Below the pieces are notes generated by a model, which saw nothing but the letters and a program-made list of their open reading frames with translations, had not been told where the DNA came from and did not search any database. From a virus, in the IMG/VR virus record IMGVR_UViG_3300031787_007614, positions 1 through 64,000 of that record: 64,000 nucleotides of DNA. The stretch is one strand, 5' to 3'. Shown piece after piece: positions 27,899-37,026 of this stretch. Position numbers and translations under genes: made by a program. Every line of letters begins with the position of its first letter. Position 1 is the stretch's first letter.

Positions 27899-28587
27899 CG
27901 TGGTGCAAAGTCCTGTTGTAGTTTGATGTTGTCAAAGAATTCTTTTTTTACACTTTGGTCTGATTTAAACGCACCGTGTAAAACTGTTGTTTGGGTGAGA
28001 CTAGAGTGAGCCATGATACCGCGATTCTCACAACAACCATGGGTAGCTTGTATATAAACTGCAACATCCTTGGACCCGGTCGCGAATTCAATTTCGCGAG
28101 CAATATCCATACATAGCTCTTCTTGGAGAGTGCCTCGACGGGCACACCATTGCGCAATCCTGGTATACTTGGATAGACCAATAAGTTTGGGGCCAGCAAT
28201 GATTCCAATATAAGCCACACCCGTAACAGGCTGGTGATGATGCGAACACATGCTCTTAAGCTCTGAACGCACCACAAGCATACCTTCGTATGCTCCGTCC
28301 GTATCGTTTGGGAAAGCCGTAGCATTAGGGCTCGTCTCATAGCGACCAGCCATAATTTCATTGAAGTACATTTTTGCAAGGCGTTGCGCCGTGCCTTGTG
28401 AGTTAGGATCATTTTCCCTGTCAATTAGTAGTGTATCGAGAACTTGTTCAAATGCTTGAGTGGCCTCCATAATCAAATGTTCACGATCTGACTCAGCAAC
28501 ATAATCACTGATGTTGTCACCAGCCCAGAATCTCTTGCCGTCTGCCTTCATGCGTTCGCGAAGGACTTGTGATAGATTTTTTTCCAA
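27895..28587 (-). CDS. folE: FolE, GTP cyclohydrolase I
   Basis: 230 residues with SMCSHHHQPVTG (Cys114, His117 region), LIGLSKYTRIAQWCARR and HGCCENRG supplying zinc ligands and active-site residues of GTP cyclohydrolase I. It makes dihydroneopterin triphosphate, the first step to 7-deazaguanines. A consensus promoter precedes it. Confidence 0.93.
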   Translation of the reverse strand: MEKNLSQVLRERMKADGKRFWAGDNISDYVAESDREHLIMEATQAFEQVLDTLLIDRENDPNSQGTAQRLAKMYFNEIMAGRYETSPNATAFPNDTDGAYEGMLVVRSELKSMCSHHHQPVTGVAYIGIIAGPKLIGLSKYTRIAQWCARRGTLQEELCMDIAREIEFATGSKDVAVYIQATHGCCENRGIMAHSSLTQTTVLHGAFKSDQSVKKEFFDNIKLQQDFAPR

Positions 28588-28629
28588 TTGTTATTCTCCG
28601 AGTTATAAGACGTGGATGTCTATGTGTTA

Positions 28630-28658
28630 ATTGTAAACTATTTAGATTGACTTGTCAA
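28630..28658 (-). promoter_or_regulatory. Sigma70-type promoter of folE
   Basis: -35 TTGACA, 17 bp, -10 TACAAT, then TAACACATAGACATCC on the minus strand. The initiation region resembles those at 9611 and 9864. Confidence 0.82.
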
Positions 28659-29326
28659 TAGATTAATTGATTTGTGACCCATCTAATTAACCTATCTGCT
28701 ATAACTTGATGGCCCAGTTGATTGGGATGGCCACCACTACTGCTAAACAATTCATGTCCTCGTTCCATACTGGTAAATTTCACTCCCAGTATGTCAGCAC
28801 AAGTTACCTTGCCATTCTCATACATGTATCTAGTGTCTACTTCAGACCAAAATTTTATCTTTTGCCAGCCAGCAACAAATAGTGCATTTACCCTGGCTTC
28901 TCTGCAAATTCCTTGCACAGTCAAGATAGCAGTGTTCACAGCATAATCGTGTGCGGCATCGCTAGAAAAATACTTGTAATACAATTCGTTTAGATTGTGT
29001 TCTGTGGGATTGGCATTGGGCACAGCCACTCCGTTGGGTTGCAAATGTACCAGCCGATCATGCCAGGTCATGTGACGTTGTTGAGAAGTCAAAAACACCA
29101 ATACAGTGTACCTATTGTCTGGATTTTCTCTTTCAGTGCGGTACTTGTCTAAAAAGCCTTTGAGTTGCAACACTGTGTGAGGAATGCTGGATCCAGGTAC
29201 TGCAACATTATCCACACTGGTCACATTCAAACGGTCACCAATGATCTGGCCAAATGATTTTTCGCCTGGCTCAAGTTCTGCACCATATGCCCAACTGTCT
29301 CCTAAAATAGCAAGTCTATGAATCAT
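28655..29326 (-). CDS. SGNH/GDSL-like hydrolase (copy 3 of 5)
   Basis: The start at 29326 gives MIHRLAILGDSWAYGAELEPG with a clear GDSW nucleophile block, VDNVAVPGSSI as the G block, TVLVFLTSQQRH, and GGHPNQLGHQVIADRL as the final DxxH-like block (HPNxxGH). This is the clearest SGNH member of the five. Such proteins hydrolyse esters or remove acyl groups from glycans. It overlaps the upstream gene by 11 bp. Confidence 0.78.
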   Translation of the reverse strand: MIHRLAILGDSWAYGAELEPGEKSFGQIIGDRLNVTSVDNVAVPGSSIPHTVLQLKGFLDKYRTERENPDNRYTVLVFLTSQQRHMTWHDRLVHLQPNGVAVPNANPTEHNLNELYYKYFSSDAAHDYAVNTAILTVQGICREARVNALFVAGWQKIKFWSEVDTRYMYENGKVTCADILGVKFTSMERGHELFSSSGGHPNQLGHQVIADRLIRWVTNQLIY

Positions 29327-30317
29327 TCTTATCAAACTCTGTTTCCACGCGGCTGTACCAAGCATCTACGTCTCGTGCATATTCTCTCAACAGATTATAG
29401 TTGTTTTCAATGCGTGTGGACAACTGTTGTTTTAACTCACAACATTGTCCCACAGTCAATTGATCTAGCCTGTGTATTTCTTTCAGCACAGCATGTAATC
29501 TCTGATCTTCATCTGTGATGTTGTCATAACTGTGTGTGACAATGTCATCAAACACATCAAACCCCAGTTTACGCACTTCAGCAACCAGACCAGGAACTGC
29601 AAACCAAATTGGAATTTGTCTCAAGCCAAATGCCTTGAATGTTTTTTCACTGATAAAATGACTGCGCCACACGCCAACATCAGACTGACTGCCAGACTCT
29701 GCAACAATATTGAACATGCAGGTTTTGAACATGCTGTTGGTTTGGTCATGTTCTAGCCCAGTTGATCGTTCCACAATCCCATCCAACAACAGCGGCAATT
29801 CTCTTGGTATAATTTCTCGGTATTCGTTGGTAATGTTATTGGCACCCATGCTACCAAAGCTGAGTCTGACACTAGAGATGTCCGTCAACCCAGCAGCAAG
29901 TCTAGCACGACTTATACTGGGCCTACGAATCAAACACAAAAACTTTGTGTCAATGCCAGTAGCGGCACCAGACGCATCAAGACGATCAAACCAACCGGCA
30001 AAATTTGTTAGAAAAGTAGGTTGCGACAGTGCTTTGTACGAAAGGCCATCAACGTCAACCACAGCGTTGAATACCACCAGGATATCTTCAACTGGTAGTG
30101 TTTGCAAATACGTAATTAGATTGCCGATCACTTTGTCACACTGGCCTTCGGCTCTAAAATCTACTATGAGTTTTTTGCCGTGCAAGTCGGCTCGTGACAT
30201 TCCGCTGGTTGCTAAATCTTGTTCTACTCTAGGACCAGGGTTATCAAGATACCATTGTGCCATGTGCAATGCACCATAATGCACAAGATTGCGTCTTGAA
30301 AAACTAAACCACTTCAT
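29316..30317 (-). CDS. Glycosyltransferase-like protein, SEK...LGF...SYD family (paralogue 3)
   Basis: 333 residues with the family signature: ISEKTFKAFGLRQIPIWFAV, VRKLGFDVFDDIV and THSYD. The N-terminal half has a Rossmann-like VEDILVVFNAVVDVDG. It sits in a run of glycan genes (aminotransferase, GalE, GT4-like), supporting a transferase role. Confidence 0.62.
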   Translation of the reverse strand: MKWFSFSRRNLVHYGALHMAQWYLDNPGPRVEQDLATSGMSRADLHGKKLIVDFRAEGQCDKVIGNLITYLQTLPVEDILVVFNAVVDVDGLSYKALSQPTFLTNFAGWFDRLDASGAATGIDTKFLCLIRRPSISRARLAAGLTDISSVRLSFGSMGANNITNEYREIIPRELPLLLDGIVERSTGLEHDQTNSMFKTCMFNIVAESGSQSDVGVWRSHFISEKTFKAFGLRQIPIWFAVPGLVAEVRKLGFDVFDDIVTHSYDNITDEDQRLHAVLKEIHRLDQLTVGQCCELKQQLSTRIENNYNLLREYARDVDAWYSRVETEFDKNDS

Positions 30318-30910
30318 TCAACAATCTTGATATTTCTTAGATCAGGATATGGCACATACACAGGTTTAGGATTGTGTTCCTTGACACCTTGTAGCAATGC
30401 CACACCTTGAATGGCATCTTCAATACTGGGCTTGTAGTGATAGCCCACATGAAATGTCTTTTGGTCCTGCCAAGGTGCCACAGTCAAGTCTCTGCCATCA
30501 TAGCGTTGGCGCAATATGGTTTCATATGCTTTTTTATCATCCAACAATATAGCACCACCATGCCCAATAGCCAATGGCTTTGTATGTCCAAAACTCAAAC
30601 ACTGCATGGTGCCTGGCCGATACATATCCTGTTCCAATCTGCGAGCTGAGTCCCAAATTCTAGTGTAAGTGAATTCATACTCGCCTTCCCAATGCTGCCA
30701 GTCAATATCGTGATAGACATAGTGAATGCCTAACTTGTGCATGGTCATAGGAATGCTCAAATAAGTGTAAGGTGTAAACTTACAAGCTCGTACTCGATCA
30801 TATCGCAAGCAAAGTTCAATGGCATGTGTACAGCAATCAGTCATGATTGCATACGGTGCTCCTGTGAACTCTGCTAGTTCTTCTTCAAACTTTTTTATCT
30901 TGTCGAACAT
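30314..30910 (-). CDS. Short DegT/DnrJ/EryC1-type aminotransferase
   Basis: 198 residues, about half the family length (usually near 370). N-terminal FTGAPYAIMTDCCTHAIEL, then FTPYTYLSIPMT, and the PLP lysine region LSFGHTKPLAIGHGGAILL are present. The C-terminal small domain is mostly missing, although ATGA and frame overlaps show the gene is not truncated by the next one. It would make an aminosugar, or act as a scaffold if inactive. Confidence 0.75.
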   Translation of the reverse strand: MFDKIKKFEEELAEFTGAPYAIMTDCCTHAIELCLRYDRVRACKFTPYTYLSIPMTMHKLGIHYVYHDIDWQHWEGEYEFTYTRIWDSARRLEQDMYRPGTMQCLSFGHTKPLAIGHGGAILLDDKKAYETILRQRYDGRDLTVAPWQDQKTFHVGYHYKPSIEDAIQGVALLQGVKEHNPKPVYVPYPDLRNIKIVE

Positions 30911-31847
30911 ACCAGTTCCATGCGTGTTGAATCATGTCATCTAGCTCATAATGACGCCATGCTCCTGCTATCAAATTAAACTTTTCTGAACTGGCAGTAA
31001 GTACAGGAGGGTCACCGGCTCTACGCTTGCCAACAACAACATTCAATGGTTGTTGTGTTTCATCAAGTGCGGCTTCAATAATGCCGTGATTGCTTGTGCC
31101 CATGCTGGAGCCAAGATTGTAAACGCCCGCAGGGATTTTGTGATATAACGCCAGAACGTGGGCCCGGGCAATATCATCCACATGCACGTAATCACGCACA
31201 CATGTACCATCCTCAGTGGGGAAATCGTTTCCGTTTAACACAAAATCTTTTTGATCCCTTATGCTTTCAAGCACTCTAGCAATAATATGTGTGGCACCAG
31301 GCTCTTGACCATGCCTGCCTTTGGGGTCTGCACCACATGCATTGAAATAGCGAAAACTAACATAGTCAAGACCGTATGCCCGGTGATAGCTTTCCAGCAT
31401 CATGTCAATCATCAGTTTAGATTCGCCATAAGGACTAACAGGTTCGTTGGGATCCACTTCATGTATGGGATTCATGACGGGCTCACCGTATGTGGCTGCT
31501 GAACTTGAAAACACCAATCTACAACGAGGCATGCTTTGTTTAACAATATCCAACAACTTCAATGTTTTGGCCACATTGTTGTTGTAGTATTCTGAAGGGT
31601 TCTGTACTGAAGGCCCCACAAGGCTGGTGCCAGCACAATGAATGATAGCATTGGGTTGCTTTTGTATGATCCAACTCAGTGCTACATCACTTGCAAAGTC
31701 CTGATACAAGAATCCATCGGGCACACCTCTAAGATGTTCAGGAGGCTGTCTGCGATCAATGCCGTATACTTCATGCCCGGCATCTTTCAATGCCAGCATG
31801 GTCTGACCACCAATGTACCCGGCTGATCCAGTTACAATTACAATCAT
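30885..31847 (-). CDS. galE: UDP-glucose 4-epimerase (GalE-type)
   Basis: 320 residues of the extended SDR family: GSAGYIGGQT binds NAD, FSSSAATYGEP and PYGESKLMID give the catalytic Ser-Tyr-Lys, and RYFNACGADPKGRHGQ is the GalE signature. Interconverts UDP-glucose and UDP-galactose or N-acetyl forms. Lies in the glycan operon. Confidence 0.93.
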   Translation of the reverse strand: MIVIVTGSAGYIGGQTMLALKDAGHEVYGIDRRQPPEHLRGVPDGFLYQDFASDVALSWIIQKQPNAIIHCAGTSLVGPSVQNPSEYYNNNVAKTLKLLDIVKQSMPRCRLVFSSSAATYGEPVMNPIHEVDPNEPVSPYGESKLMIDMMLESYHRAYGLDYVSFRYFNACGADPKGRHGQEPGATHIIARVLESIRDQKDFVLNGNDFPTEDGTCVRDYVHVDDIARAHVLALYHKIPAGVYNLGSSMGTSNHGIIEAALDETQQPLNVVVGKRRAGDPPVLTASSEKFNLIAGAWRHYELDDMIQHAWNWYVRQDKKV

Positions 31848-33058
31848 TTTTCAATCTTTACAACTTGATATTTTTCGTGAGAAGCGTGGTCACGATAGCG
31901 GTTGCCCGCTCTATTCCATTGCTCACCGCTACCACTAATAATATCAATAACGCGATCCACAGTGGCATTGTTCCAATCTGAAATAAGTCCCATGTTGTGG
32001 TGCGGCTCGCGAAGTAGGTTTTGCATTTTGTGATAAGCATCATCTATGCTCCAGGGAATATACAGTCTATTGGGATCGTTCGCGAAGGTTTCAGGAAAAC
32101 TGCGATACGCTGGATATAGCACATTGCATCCAACAGTATCGGCCTCTGATACGGTGTTTGAAACCCAATCTTGTAAAGCACAATTAAACAACACACGAGT
32201 ATTGTTGAGATGACTATAGTATTCATTCTTGCTTATATTGTCGTAGATCTTGAGCTTGCCTTCTGCCTCCATACGGAGGGCACGTTCAATATAGTCTGGA
32301 TTGTTGGATCGGAGAGGTCCGCCACTGTATATTGCAAACTCACACGGTTCGGAGGTAAGCTCACCATACATCTCAATAAGGTCCATGAAGAATCCAGGTT
32401 GTTTTTCCTGATCGAAACGGGCTGCAAAACCCACTCGTCTCGGTCTTTCAGCAAACGGCGTGATATTCTCTGTACCGCCAATTCTTTCCAGAACCTCTGA
32501 TTTTCCAAATGCCAGACCGGAAATGTTGTAGATTGGAGCAGTCCATCCAGCGATGCGCATGTGCGCGACCATTTCTTCATTGGTAGCCAATACTGCACCC
32601 CCCGAGAAAGCCACCATCTCATTGACCATTTGTTCATACAAGTTCATCCACTTTGCCATACCCCACACATGCACAAAGTCATCAGGATCAATGGCCTGTG
32701 CCAAACAACGAACATAAATCTTTGGACATTGTTCTTGTGGAATCTGATTCATGATGTAACCAAGGCTTTCAAAGCCCGGCTGGAACATGTCTTCAAAGTA
32801 GATCACATCGTCACCGGTAACATCGCCGTTCTTCATGAGCTGAACCAAGTTCATCATTTGGCTCATGGCAAAGAAACTGCGTCCGTGTGCGTCTAACACT
32901 TGACCTACTGAGATAGCTTGTGTGTTGTCAATTGTAGTGCCAGGCACATACACAACATCAAGACCTCTGCGGTCAAACACACGTCGATTCCACTCTGTGA
33001 GTTGTAGTGTGTAGCGGGCTTCATAACTTTCCAAGCCCATGTAAAATAGTTTTCTCAT
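31844..33058 (-). CDS. GT4/GT1-like glycosyltransferase, 404 residues
   Basis: Two-Rossmann layout: RKLFYMGLESYEARYTLQL at the start, GGAVLATNEEMVAHM at the end of the first lobe, PRRVGFAARFDQEKQPGFFM opening the donor lobe (the 'G-R-x-x-x-x-K' type step), and DWVSNTVSEADTVGCNVLYP as the E-x7-E-like donor site. Probably transfers a sugar from a nucleotide donor. It is linked by ATGA to GalE. Confidence 0.78.
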   Translation of the reverse strand: MRKLFYMGLESYEARYTLQLTEWNRRVFDRRGLDVVYVPGTTIDNTQAISVGQVLDAHGRSFFAMSQMMNLVQLMKNGDVTGDDVIYFEDMFQPGFESLGYIMNQIPQEQCPKIYVRCLAQAIDPDDFVHVWGMAKWMNLYEQMVNEMVAFSGGAVLATNEEMVAHMRIAGWTAPIYNISGLAFGKSEVLERIGGTENITPFAERPRRVGFAARFDQEKQPGFFMDLIEMYGELTSEPCEFAIYSGGPLRSNNPDYIERALRMEAEGKLKIYDNISKNEYYSHLNNTRVLFNCALQDWVSNTVSEADTVGCNVLYPAYRSFPETFANDPNRLYIPWSIDDAYHKMQNLLREPHHNMGLISDWNNATVDRVIDIISGSGEQWNRAGNRYRDHASHEKYQVVKIEK

Positions 33059-33762
33059 TGATGTTCCTGTAAAAATTTTATCACTGTGGGTTTTAAATGT
33101 TCTGCAAACAGTACATTGCCTTTGAAGTTTGGATGAACATTGTTGAACAAATCTTGTGTTTCAAGTTGTTTCCAAAAAAAGAATGTGTCCCACACACTGT
33201 CTACCAAACTTGGTTCTGGATCGATGTTAGGGGTTTCGTGCATGAACCTGTGTATAACTTCAGCACCCCAACAATGATGCATATCAAATTCTGTGCCATC
33301 GTTTAGTATAACACAAACCGACCCATTATTAATAGTCATTCCGGCTTTGTCTGCTAGAAATTTTTGCCAGGAAAGATGTCCTATAGTAATGTTTGGATAA
33401 TTGCAATTAACAATGTCACTGTGTGCTCCAATTAACAACACAGGTTTATTTAAACTGTTGATTTTGTTCAGACAAAATTGATTGCATTCTTCCCAAATAT
33501 CTTTCCAGTCTGAACGCTGAATAAATTCTTTGAAAGTTAACTTAGTTGCATCTTGTAAACACAAAATAGGTTCATTATAGATCCAAATTACAGGTACATT
33601 AGGCGATCGTACCAATCTAATATAACTTCCCAACACACTAGTTCCAGATTGAGCATGGTCATAGAACTCAAACCCCCATTCCTTGGCAAGATTAGTTGTT
33701 GGTACATCCAGCGGCCAACTAGATGCCGCCCAACTTGGTCCAGTGTATGTAAATTTTTTCAT
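33055..33762 (-). CDS. SGNH-like protein (copy 4 of 5)
   Basis: Start placed at 33762 (MKKFTYTGPSWAASSW); the longer frame only shadows the upstream gene. GPSWA is the putative nucleophile block. DHAQSGTSVLGSYIRL and NVPVIWIYNEPILC follow, with a final NNVHPNFKGNVLFAEHL where HPN is the Asp/His block. 235 residues. Substrate unknown. Confidence 0.62.
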   Translation of the reverse strand: MKKFTYTGPSWAASSWPLDVPTTNLAKEWGFEFYDHAQSGTSVLGSYIRLVRSPNVPVIWIYNEPILCLQDATKLTFKEFIQRSDWKDIWEECNQFCLNKINSLNKPVLLIGAHSDIVNCNYPNITIGHLSWQKFLADKAGMTINNGSVCVILNDGTEFDMHHCWGAEVIHRFMHETPNIDPEPSLVDSVWDTFFFWKQLETQDLFNNVHPNFKGNVLFAEHLKPTVIKFLQEHQ

Positions 33763-33769
33763 CAGCCAC

Positions 33770-33997
33770 TTAGTTACGAAATGCTCCGGCAAAGCGACGA
33801 GTGTCTTCGTCCCACATGTTCTTGGCATTCTTGCCTTGTGAAAACTTGTTGAACTGCTGCCAGGCATAACTCTTAAAGTTATACAAATCGGCTTCGTTGT
33901 AACGATAACCGTAGTCTTGGCAGAACTCCTGGAAGTGCTCAAGATGCTCAAAGAGCTCGGCCACACGTGGGTTAGATTTAATAGCGATTTTTGCCAT
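33770..33997 (-). CDS. Hypothetical T4-like phage protein, 75 residues
   Basis: MAKIAIKSNPRVAELFEHLE, YGYRYNEADLYNFKSYAWQQ and GKNAKNMWDED form a pattern that recurs in T4-like phages. Helical, no known function. RBS ATAGGAAA. Confidence 0.75.
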   Translation of the reverse strand: MAKIAIKSNPRVAELFEHLEHFQEFCQDYGYRYNEADLYNFKSYAWQQFNKFSQGKNAKNMWDEDTRRFAGAFRN

Positions 33998-34008
33998 TTT
34001 GTTTCCTA

Positions 34009-34452
34009 TTAGATAGCAATGTTAATACTAGGGCGGTGAGTTTCATACTTAATAAGAGCTCCGTTTTCACCATCTTCGGAGACCTCAATCCAGACTGAGC
34101 GTTCTGGATACCGTGCGGCAATTTGCAAATACAAATCGTCTGACATCATTTCACATGACTTGTAGTCGAGTTGGACGGTTCCTGACTCGTAGAGTTTTTG
34201 TAGCCATCGTTTGAACTGGATGAATTCAATGTCTCGATCATTGTGTACAACATCAATCCACACCCGGAAGTGGAAGATATGACGGTGAGGAGTACCAAGG
34301 AAACTAACATCATACTCATCGCCCGTCTTAAGGGCTGGATCTGTTGCGGCTGCGGGGTAGAAGTGGATGCCTTCTTTTTGGAAGGTAACCCAGATTCTTC
34401 TTTGTGCGGCATATTTGATTCTTTCAATTTGTTCACGTTCATCTTGTATCAT
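34009..34452 (-). CDS. Conserved-type phage protein, possible T-fold (PTPS-like)
   Basis: 147 residues. FLGTPHRHIFHFRVWIDV resembles the histidine-rich strand pair of the tunnelling fold used by QueD and FolE, and RYPERSVWIEVSEDGENGA the C-terminal strand. The typical catalytic Cys is not in place. It may therefore be a distant QueD relative or an unrelated protein. A pattern of this type recurs beside similar genes in T4-like phages of aquatic bacteria. Confidence 0.5.
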   Translation of the reverse strand: MIQDEREQIERIKYAAQRRIWVTFQKEGIHFYPAAATDPALKTGDEYDVSFLGTPHRHIFHFRVWIDVVHNDRDIEFIQFKRWLQKLYESGTVQLDYKSCEMMSDDLYLQIAARYPERSVWIEVSEDGENGALIKYETHRPSINIAI

Positions 34453-34982
34453 TTGATTACTTCATCCTTTGTGTATTGGTCCCAAGAGGTAAATGTTTTT
34501 CTATCCAGCAAGTCATGCAGGCTGTGACACCATACTCCTGGGTTGGTTGCTTTGAAATCTTTGTCGTCTAGCTTGATAGTGGCATTGTAGCCTAGCAGTT
34601 TAATATAAGGCAGTTTCACTGAAATCATAGGAACAAATTGTGCTTGTTCGCACAAGCTACCTTCGCACAATCCTTCCACAGCACTTGAATCAAGATCCAA
34701 GGTACACCAGTATCCTCGATCCAGCCACGGTTGAATCATCTGTTCCCAGGCAGTCCAGACTCCAGCATCGTTCATAGTGGGGTTTGGAAAACTTTGATTG
34801 GCGCCAAAGTAGATGTGTGTGATTGGATTTTTACTCTTGTGGTCTGACTCACCCAGTTGCCACATGATTTGATCTGCATCTTGCAGTCCGACCACAAACA
34901 ATGTACGGTGACCGGCTACAGGACTGGCCTCAACTTCTGTACCTACAAAGAAATTGGTATCTTCGTGTCCGGGTCTATTCAT
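34449..34982 (-). CDS. Hypothetical T4-like phage protein, 177 residues
   Basis: Begins MNRPGHEDTNFFVGTEVEAS, with TLFVVGLQDADQI, ITHIYFGANQSF, RGYWCTLDLDSS and KATNPGVWCHSLHDL. A strongly patterned protein that I recognise as recurrent in T4-like phages without a function. The pair with 34009-34452 is joined by ATGA. Confidence 0.75.
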   Translation of the reverse strand: MNRPGHEDTNFFVGTEVEASPVAGHRTLFVVGLQDADQIMWQLGESDHKSKNPITHIYFGANQSFPNPTMNDAGVWTAWEQMIQPWLDRGYWCTLDLDSSAVEGLCEGSLCEQAQFVPMISVKLPYIKLLGYNATIKLDDKDFKATNPGVWCHSLHDLLDRKTFTSWDQYTKDEVIK

Positions 34983-35956
34983 AATGTAATCTCAAATAAG
35001 TTAGATAAATGTTTGTTGTTTGCTTTTTTGTCTGTCTTAGTTTTTTTCATGCCAGGGTGTACCTTTTTATTTTTAAATTCAGTAGCATCAAAAATTGATC
35101 TTGGCACAAAGAAACGATCCATAACTCCAGATACTTTGGTATAACTTTTACCAAGGTCATTGCCGTTAAAATCACACATCACATAATCACCTAACCCCAT
35201 CATAAGATTGATAATATCATTGCAAGTGTACCCAAATCGTTTACAATGTGTATCTCGCAGTTCGACCTGAACCACGGGTTGATACTTAGCAATGGTTTGT
35301 GTTGCACCTTCTAATGCAAACAGTTCAGAACCTTCAATATCAATCTTAATAAGATCAACATTTTCAAACCCAAAACTGTCAAGTGTGCGTTGCTCTGCAG
35401 TCTGTGTGGGATTGTTGGTAGTTTTGCCATCAAGTAACACAGCATCACCGCGACTGCACTCGTTGGTTTTTTGTTCCATGGTAATAATTCCAGCGACTTT
35501 ACCTAATGCATATTCAAAAAACTCAATCTCTCCTATCAAGTCAAGACTGGCAAATGTGCCATTGGGGAACTTGAACCAGCCATCTGGACGATCCGGCTGA
35601 TGTCTTACTTGTTGCAGTTTGCTATCCCAATAACGACCTTGAAGTTTTGCATTTTTTGCAATGTCTACATTGAGTTTCATTAGTTCCATGCTAGACTGCA
35701 TGGGCTCAAAGGTTTTTACATGTTGGCACCAGGTGGCATATTCAATTGCGTTCATGCCAATGTTGCCACCAATGTCAATTACAGTTCTTGCATTAGGTAG
35801 CAAGCGACGATTCATTACCAAATTGCGAGCCTGGTATGGACCGTTTTCTCTTGCCATACGCTGTTCATAAAGTTTGTCATTGTCCCAGATCCAATATTGC
35901 CTGCCTATGCGGTTTGTTACTAGTTTTTTGTTGTTGATATCAAATAGTTGTGCCAT
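34979..35956 (-). CDS. FkbM-family methyltransferase
   Basis: 325 residues: VIDIGGNIGMNAIEYATWCQ is motif I, VKTFEPMQSSMELMKLNV the acidic strand 2, and VDLIKIDIEGSELFALEGA the FkbM signature that follows a GFENVDLIK segment. FkbM enzymes O-methylate sugars or other small molecules. A promoter with TATACT lies upstream. Confidence 0.85.
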   Translation of the reverse strand: MAQLFDINNKKLVTNRIGRQYWIWDNDKLYEQRMARENGPYQARNLVMNRRLLPNARTVIDIGGNIGMNAIEYATWCQHVKTFEPMQSSMELMKLNVDIAKNAKLQGRYWDSKLQQVRHQPDRPDGWFKFPNGTFASLDLIGEIEFFEYALGKVAGIITMEQKTNECSRGDAVLLDGKTTNNPTQTAEQRTLDSFGFENVDLIKIDIEGSELFALEGATQTIAKYQPVVQVELRDTHCKRFGYTCNDIINLMMGLGDYVMCDFNGNDLGKSYTKVSGVMDRFFVPRSIFDATEFKNKKVHPGMKKTKTDKKANNKHLSNLFEITL

Positions 35957-35995
35957 GTTGTTGCCTTATAAAGAAATCCTGCATACATATTTAAC

Positions 35996-36024
35996 AGTAT
36001 ACAGGATCACGAGAGAGAAAGCAA
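35996..36024 (-). promoter_or_regulatory. Sigma70-type promoter
   Basis: -35 TTGCTT, 17 bp, -10 TATACT on the minus strand, about 40 bp before the FkbM start. The -35 lies just before the end of the gene at 36028. Confidence 0.6.
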
Positions 36025-36027
36025 GAG

Positions 36028-36951
36028 TTACTTCTTCTTTTTCCAACGATCTTTGAAGGCATCAGGGCACCATCTGGTTGCAATTTCCATTGGATCATTT
36101 TGAGCCAATACATCTAATGCTTCAGGAGTCAAATCGATTAACTTGCGTTCTGTCGAACCAGGAGTTATATTGTAGAGACTCTGCTTTGTTTCTTCCCTAA
36201 CATCTTCAAAATTTGAATCAGGAAGATCTTCAAACAAGCAAATAAATTCCTTGTAGTAAGAATTACGATTCCATCTATTATAGGTTACTTCTTGTATTGT
36301 TGCATTGGTTACGTCAATGAATCTTCCGTCAACATACTGTAACACTCCGTCGTTATATTTTTCAAACGGACGTAAATTTTCGTTAGTAGTGGGACCACCG
36401 TGTGTTCTTTCTGACGTATGAACGGTCGTTGCTAAAGCATGATTCATTGCATATCTAGCCATGTCTTTAGGGCTGACTCTCCTGCTGTTTTCGATCACTT
36501 CTCGAATTAAATCTTTTTCAATTTGTTTAATAGGATATGTGTGCTCGCAATGCCATTCATTGGCAAAGTTATCACCTGATAAACCGGCCAACCCTAGCTC
36601 ATGCATTCTTCCAATGGCCTTGCCAGTGATTAGATCTGTACCGCTATTGCCGGTAGCATGTTGTAATCCCATAACATCTGAATGAAATTTTCTGATACCG
36701 CCATTACTCCAATGCACAGTGTCACCAGAAATGCTCGCCTGGTTATATTCAGGTCCTGCGGCAAAACCACCATTGAAAAATCTTTTGTAATAGCAATATT
36801 CTTTGAGTTCTTCGATTGTGCGGGCTTTAACATGATTAGCAAATTTTCGCAAGTCGCCGGCCATAAATGCTAATCTTACACCGGCCGTTATAGCCTTTAG
36901 AACGGCTTTGTTGGGATCTTGTGCAAGTAGTTTCTGAATATTCAAAACCAA
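36028..36951 (-). CDS. Hypothetical protein with HCEH motif, 307 residues
   Basis: The central segment NEWHCEHTYPIKQIEKDLI resembles the metal-binding core of an HNH-type nuclease, followed by AMNHALATTVHTSERTHGG with further His and by NENLRPFEKYNDG (an N and H-rich third block). No known family is recognised by eye. The ends are helical and charged. It has its own consensus promoter and lies directly before dpdA. Confidence 0.5.
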   Translation of the reverse strand: MVLNIQKLLAQDPNKAVLKAITAGVRLAFMAGDLRKFANHVKARTIEELKEYCYYKRFFNGGFAAGPEYNQASISGDTVHWSNGGIRKFHSDVMGLQHATGNSGTDLITGKAIGRMHELGLAGLSGDNFANEWHCEHTYPIKQIEKDLIREVIENSRRVSPKDMARYAMNHALATTVHTSERTHGGPTTNENLRPFEKYNDGVLQYVDGRFIDVTNATIQEVTYNRWNRNSYYKEFICLFEDLPDSNFEDVREETKQSLYNITPGSTERKLIDLTPEALDVLAQNDPMEIATRWCPDAFKDRWKKKK

Positions 36952-36975
36952 CTCCTAAGTTGTTACAATGCACAC

Positions 36976-37004
36976 ACTATAACACAAGAACAATTTTGAG
37001 TCAA
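36976..37004 (-). promoter_or_regulatory. Sigma70-type promoter
   Basis: -35 TTGACT, 17 bp, -10 TATAGT followed by GTGTGCATTG on the minus strand, just upstream of the gene at 36028-36951. RBS TTAGGAG follows. Confidence 0.8.
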
Positions 37005-37026
37005 TCAAATTGTTAAAATAAAAGTA

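Noticed and set aside
33763-33966. N-terminal extension of the SGNH gene at 33055
   Set aside because: The added residues are antisense or out-of-frame shadows of the gene at 33770-33997; the SGNH block starts right at MKKFTYTG.
34146-34442. 98-residue minus-strand ORF overlapping 34009-34452
   Set aside because: It lies in another frame of a gene with a conserved phage pattern and has no RBS; it is a shadow frame.
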